The notes beneath the pieces were generated by a model, which saw only the letters and a list, made by a program, of their open reading frames with translations, was not told the DNA's origin and did not search any database. A stretch of 29,211 nt of DNA from Pseudomonadota bacterium. Lineage in GTDB: Bacteria; Pseudomonadota; Alphaproteobacteria; Rhizobiales; Devosiaceae. A program made the position numbers and the translations under genes. This document shows positions 26,428 through 29,211 of this stretch, in pieces (positions within the stretch are counted from its first letter, which is position 1; each line of letters starts with the position of its first letter). The stretch is from assembly GCA_023415605.1 (NCBI GenBank), contig JAEZKB010000267.1:1-29211 (forward strand), written 5' to 3'.

Positions 26428-26480
26428 TGCCCCCTCCACCGGCTGCGCCGATCCCCCTCCCCCGCTTCGCAGGGGAGGAT
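26428..26480 (+). repeat. Half copy of palindromic intergenic repeat
   Basis: This is a left half-copy: GTGCCCCCTCCACC, tip hairpin GGC-tgc-GCC, then ATCCCCCTCCCCC and GCTTCGC leading to AGGGGAGGAT. It lies inside the ABC operon between permease and binding protein genes. A stem-loop here could protect or separate the downstream message, which is inference. Confidence 0.8.
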
Positions 26481-26558
26481 CAAGAGAAGAAATACGCCGT
26501 ACGCATTTCCGTCTCCGGCGATGCGGCGAGGAGGAACTGGAGACTGGGAGGACGTCCG

Positions 26559-27464
26559 ATGAAAAAGCTTCTGTTGGCCAGCGTGGCGCTGGCGGCGATG
26601 ACGAGCATGATGGGCAGCGCAAACGCAGCTTATGCGCTGGTGATGAAGGGTCCAGGTGCGGGCAATCCGTTCTGGGCGGCGGTGGAAAAGGGCGCCAAGG
26701 ACAAGGGCGCCGAACTCGGCGTCGAGGTGATCGTGGTGGCGCCGCCGGCCGAGACCGACGTGCAGGCTCAGGTGACGCAGGTCGAAGACCTGATCGCCCA
26801 GAAGGTGGAAGGCATTGCGCTGGCCCCGACCGATCCGGGTGCGCTGGCACCGGTGGTCGACGCCGCCAAGGCTGCCGGCATTCCGGTGGTGTTCGTGGAC
26901 ACGCTGGGCTCGAACGAGGGCGTGACCTTCATCGGTACCAACAATGAAGTCGGCGCGGCGCTGGCGGCGAAATACATGTGCGACAACCTGCCGACCGGTT
27001 CGGAAGTCGCGATCCTGCAGGGCGTGATGGCGCACTCGACGGCGCAGTTCCGCGCCAATGGCGCCAAGGCTGGGCTTGAAGGTTGCGGCCTCAAGGTCGT
27101 TGCCGAGCAGACGGCCGAGTGGGACCGCGCCAAGGGCCTCTCGGTGACGGAGAACATTCTCGCCGGCAACCCGAACATCAAGGGCATCTTCGGCTCGAAC
27201 GACAACATGGCGCTCGGCGCCGTGGAAGCGCTGAAGGCCGCGGCCAAGACCGACGTGATGGTGGTGGGCTACGACGCCAACCCCGACGCCGCTGCGGCGG
27301 TGATCGCCGGCGACATGGCGGCTACCGTGGCGCAGGCCCCGGCCAATATGGGCGGCTTCGGCATCCAGGCCTTGGTCGACCTCAAGGCCGGCAAGACCAT
27401 CGACCCCGTCATCGATACTGGCACGGTGCTGGTGACCAAGGAGAATGCCGAGAGCTACAAGTAA
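26559..27464 (+). CDS. Periplasmic sugar/cyclitol-binding protein of the ABC importer
   Basis: This 301-residue protein of the ribose/galactose-type periplasmic binding family (Peripla_BP_4) has a Sec signal (MKKLLLASVALAAMTSMMGS, cleavage after ANA near 23). The mature part shows GAGNPFWAAVEKGAKDKGAE, LAPTDPGALAPVVDAAKAAG, VVFVDTLGSN, FIGTNNEVGAALA and IFGSNDNMALGAVEALKAAA, with ligand-site N, D and W residues in the usual places. The ligand is not readable; an inositol isomer is favoured by context. ATG 26559 has GGGAGGA just upstream. It is followed by a terminator. Confidence 0.94.
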   Translation: MKKLLLASVALAAMTSMMGSANAAYALVMKGPGAGNPFWAAVEKGAKDKGAELGVEVIVVAPPAETDVQAQVTQVEDLIAQKVEGIALAPTDPGALAPVVDAAKAAGIPVVFVDTLGSNEGVTFIGTNNEVGAALAAKYMCDNLPTGSEVAILQGVMAHSTAQFRANGAKAGLEGCGLKVVAEQTAEWDRAKGLSVTENILAGNPNIKGIFGSNDNMALGAVEALKAAAKTDVMVVGYDANPDAAAAVIAGDMAATVAQAPANMGGFGIQALVDLKAGKTIDPVIDTGTVLVTKENAESYK

Positions 27465-27500
27465 GGTCGTTTCGGTTTCAGGATTTCCTCCTGAGCGATG

Positions 27501-27535
27501 CGCCCGGGGCCTTGCGGGGCTCCGGGCGTTTTTGT
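27501..27535 (+). terminator. Rho-independent terminator after the binding protein gene
   Basis: The stem CGCCCGGGGC / GCTCCGGGCG (10 bp with one G-U pair) encloses the loop CTTGCGGG and is followed by TTTTTGTT. It separates the ABC operon from the downstream dehydrogenase gene. Confidence 0.85.
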
Positions 27536-27580
27536 TGGGTGAAGCGAGTAGCGAGTGGTGAGTAGAGGCTGGGGGCAGAG

Positions 27581-28693
27581 ATGAACACCATCGGCGTGGG
27601 GCTGATCGGGACGGGGTATATGGGCAAGTGCCATGCGCTGGCCTGGAATGGGGTCAAGCCGGTGTTCGGAGATGGGCCCAGGGTGCGGCTGGTGCATCTG
27701 GCGGAGGTGAGCGCGGAGCTGGCGGCGCGGCGGGCGGAGGAGTTCGGGTTCGAAAAATCCACCAGCGACTGGCAGGCGCTAATCGCGGACCCGGAGGTCG
27801 AAGTGGTGTCGGTGACGACGCCGAACGCCTTCCATGCCGAGATGGCAATCGCGGCGCTGCAGGCGGGTAAGCATGTCTGGTGCGAGAAGCCGATGGCGGT
27901 GGCGCTGGCCGATGCCGAGCGGATGGAGGCGGCGGCGCGGGCGAGCGGACGCGTGGCGGTGCTGGGCTACAACTACATCCAGAACCCGGTGATCCGGCAT
28001 ATCGAGACGCTGATCAGGGAGGGGGCAATCGGGGCGGTGAACCATGTGCGCTTCGAGATGGACGAGGACTTCATGGCCGACCCGGAAGCGCTGTTCTATT
28101 GGAAGAGCGAGGCCTCGTCCGGGTATGGCGCACTCGACGATTTCGGGGTGCATCCGCTGAGCCTGATGCAGCAGCTCTTCGGCGGGGTGGAGGCGGTGAT
28201 GGCGCAGCTTTCGATGCCCTACGCCGACCGGCCGACCGCCGAGGGCATGCGGCGGCGGGTAGAGACGTACGATGTCGCTTCGGTGCTGATGCGGTTGCGC
28301 GGCGGCATCTCGGGCGTAATGGCGCTCAACCGGTCGGCGTGGGGGCGCAAGGGGCGGATCGCGATGCAGATCTTCGGCTCGCGCGGGACGATCACCTATG
28401 ACCAGGAACGGATGAACGAATTCCAGCTCTACACGGTCGACGACCGGGCGACGGAGCAGGGGTTCCGCACGGTGCTGACCGGACCGCAACATGCGCCCTA
28501 CGAGCGGTTCATCCCGGCGCCGGGGCATGGCTTGGGTTTCAACGAACTCAAGATCATCGAGTGCCACGAACTGCTGCGGGCGGTTCGGGGCGAGCCGGCT
28601 CGGGTCGTCGATTTCAGCAAGGGGCTGGAGATAGAGCGGGCGGTGCATGCGATGGGGCGAAGTCATCGCGACGGGACGTGGGTGGAGGTGTAG
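27581..28693 (+). CDS. Gfo/Idh/MocA family dehydrogenase, probable cyclitol or sugar dehydrogenase
   Basis: This 370-residue oxidoreductase has the Rossmann motif GLIGTGYMGKCHALAW (7-22), EKP at 102-104 in WCEKPMAVALADAE, GYNYIQNPVIRHIE and the catalytic segment GALDDFGVHPLSL (183-195, with D187 and H191). It is longer than IdhA and not closely similar to it, so it likely acts on another substrate, such as scyllo-inositol, a methylinositol or a sugar. It lies 46 bases after the terminator of the ABC operon and is tightly followed (2 bases) by a cupin gene, so these two form a unit. No strong promoter is visible between terminator and start. Confidence 0.92.
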   Translation: MNTIGVGLIGTGYMGKCHALAWNGVKPVFGDGPRVRLVHLAEVSAELAARRAEEFGFEKSTSDWQALIADPEVEVVSVTTPNAFHAEMAIAALQAGKHVWCEKPMAVALADAERMEAAARASGRVAVLGYNYIQNPVIRHIETLIREGAIGAVNHVRFEMDEDFMADPEALFYWKSEASSGYGALDDFGVHPLSLMQQLFGGVEAVMAQLSMPYADRPTAEGMRRRVETYDVASVLMRLRGGISGVMALNRSAWGRKGRIAMQIFGSRGTITYDQERMNEFQLYTVDDRATEQGFRTVLTGPQHAPYERFIPAPGHGLGFNELKIIECHELLRAVRGEPARVVDFSKGLEIERAVHAMGRSHRDGTWVEV

Positions 28694-28695
28694 GC

Positions 28696-29154
28696 ATGCC
28701 GAAAGTCGATATCGAGGTTGTGGAAAAGCATCTGGGCTCCGGCTACCCGGCGCCGTTCGACCAACCGTGCCGGGGGCGAGTCCGCCGGCGCCTGGGCGAT
28801 GCTGGAGGGCTTACCGATTTCGGGCTCAACATTATGCGGCTGCCGCCGGGCAATTGGTCGAGCCAGCGCCACTGGCACTCGCACGAAGATGAGTTCGTCT
28901 ACATCTTGTCTGGTGAGGTGGTGCTGATCGAGGACGGTGGCGAGACGATCCTCACGGCCGGTGACTGCGCTGCCTTCCCAAAGAACAGCGGCAACGGTCA
29001 CCATATGATCAACCGCTCAGACGACGTCGCGGCCTATCTGGAGGTCGGATCGCGCCACCCCGACGACGTTACGACCTGCTCCGACATCGACCTAGTGAGC
29101 GCCAACGCGGACGGGACGTGGCGGCACAAGGACGGAACGCCGTACGAGGGGTGA
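28696..29154 (+). CDS. Single-domain cupin protein
   Basis: This 152-residue cupin has motif 1, HWHSHEDEFVYILSG (59-73), matching HxH-x4-E-x6-G with H59, H61 and E66. Motif 2 is GDCAAFPKNSGNGHHMINRS (89-108), with H102 or H103 and N106. A metal-binding jelly-roll is therefore expected. Functions in the family range from isomerases and dioxygenases to small-molecule binding, and none can be assigned. ATG 28696 has GGAGGTG within the end of the preceding gene. The two-base spacing to the dehydrogenase suggests it acts on the same or a linked metabolite. Confidence 0.87.
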   Translation: MPKVDIEVVEKHLGSGYPAPFDQPCRGRVRRRLGDAGGLTDFGLNIMRLPPGNWSSQRHWHSHEDEFVYILSGEVVLIEDGGETILTAGDCAAFPKNSGNGHHMINRSDDVAAYLEVGSRHPDDVTTCSDIDLVSANADGTWRHKDGTPYEG

Positions 29155-29174
29155 GGGGGGGCGCCAGCTGGGTC

Positions 29175-29211
29175 GCGCCCCCTCCACCACCCTGCGGGTG
29201 GTCCCCCTCCC
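29175..29211 (+). repeat. Half copy of palindromic intergenic repeat, cut by window end
   Basis: GCGCCCCCTCCACC is followed by a tip hairpin ACCC-tgc-GGGT and GGTCCCCCTCCC, where the window stops. It could be a full copy continuing to the right. It begins 20 bases after the cupin stop. Confidence 0.8.

Noticed and set aside
25291..26850. Long minus-strand open frame opposite the ABC permease and binding protein
   Set aside because: It is low-complexity, His/Arg/Pro-rich translation; the plus-strand genes have clear motifs and coupled starts.

Overview
The window is GC-rich chromosomal DNA of an alphaproteobacterium, most likely Hyphomicrobiales and plausibly Devosia-like. I infer this from the rhizobial-type inositol (iol) genes with an IolC-DUF2090 fusion, the TRAP transporter, a Ku/LigD pair of PE-LIG-POL order, and a family of C-rich/G-rich palindromic intergenic repeats. 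The genus is not proven. Coding density is very high and no intergenic gap exceeds 300 bases. I see no tRNA, rRNA, insertion sequence, prophage or CRISPR array.

Left part (1-15.5 kb), a set of small modules. These are a PhnB-like VOC protein convergent with a Gfo/Idh/MocA oxidoreductase (140-1506); TRAP permeases dctQM facing a Tat-type TRAP binding protein across a shared terminator (1659-4798); a five-gene ArsR operon with a clear promoter/operator (4957-6798); a secreted COG4315-type protein with an ECF sigma factor and its anti-sigma factor (6982-8732); an lldD-like flavoprotein dehydrogenase with a GFA-like protein (8737-10432); ku and ligD, abutting as TAA-ATG, for non-homologous end joining (10594-14091); and two tandem secreted paralogues of unknown function (14167-15469).

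Right part (15.7-29.2 kb), a cyclitol catabolism and uptake region. On the minus strand runs iolC(DUF2090)-iolD-iolE-small membrane protein-iolB. Divergent from it is idhA/iolG, then an SDR dehydrogenase. An RpiR-family iolR (minus) is divergent from an ABC sugar importer: single-domain ATPase, permease and, beyond a repeat, the binding protein. After a terminator come a further Gfo/Idh/MocA dehydrogenase and a cupin protein. The implied flow is import, oxidation at C2 (IdhA), dehydration (IolE), ring hydrolysis (IolD), isomerisation (IolB), phosphorylation and aldol cleavage (IolC-DUF2090). iolA is not in the window. The iolC/idhA and iolR/ABC promoter regions share a near-palindromic motif, RGAATRAACRTTCT, which I propose as the IolR operator.

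No clearly new biological system is proven here. The points most worth a second look are the undescribed ArsR operon, the small membrane protein inside the iol operon, the covarying hairpins in the repeat family, and the shared iol operator. Nine genes appear to use GTG or TTG starts.
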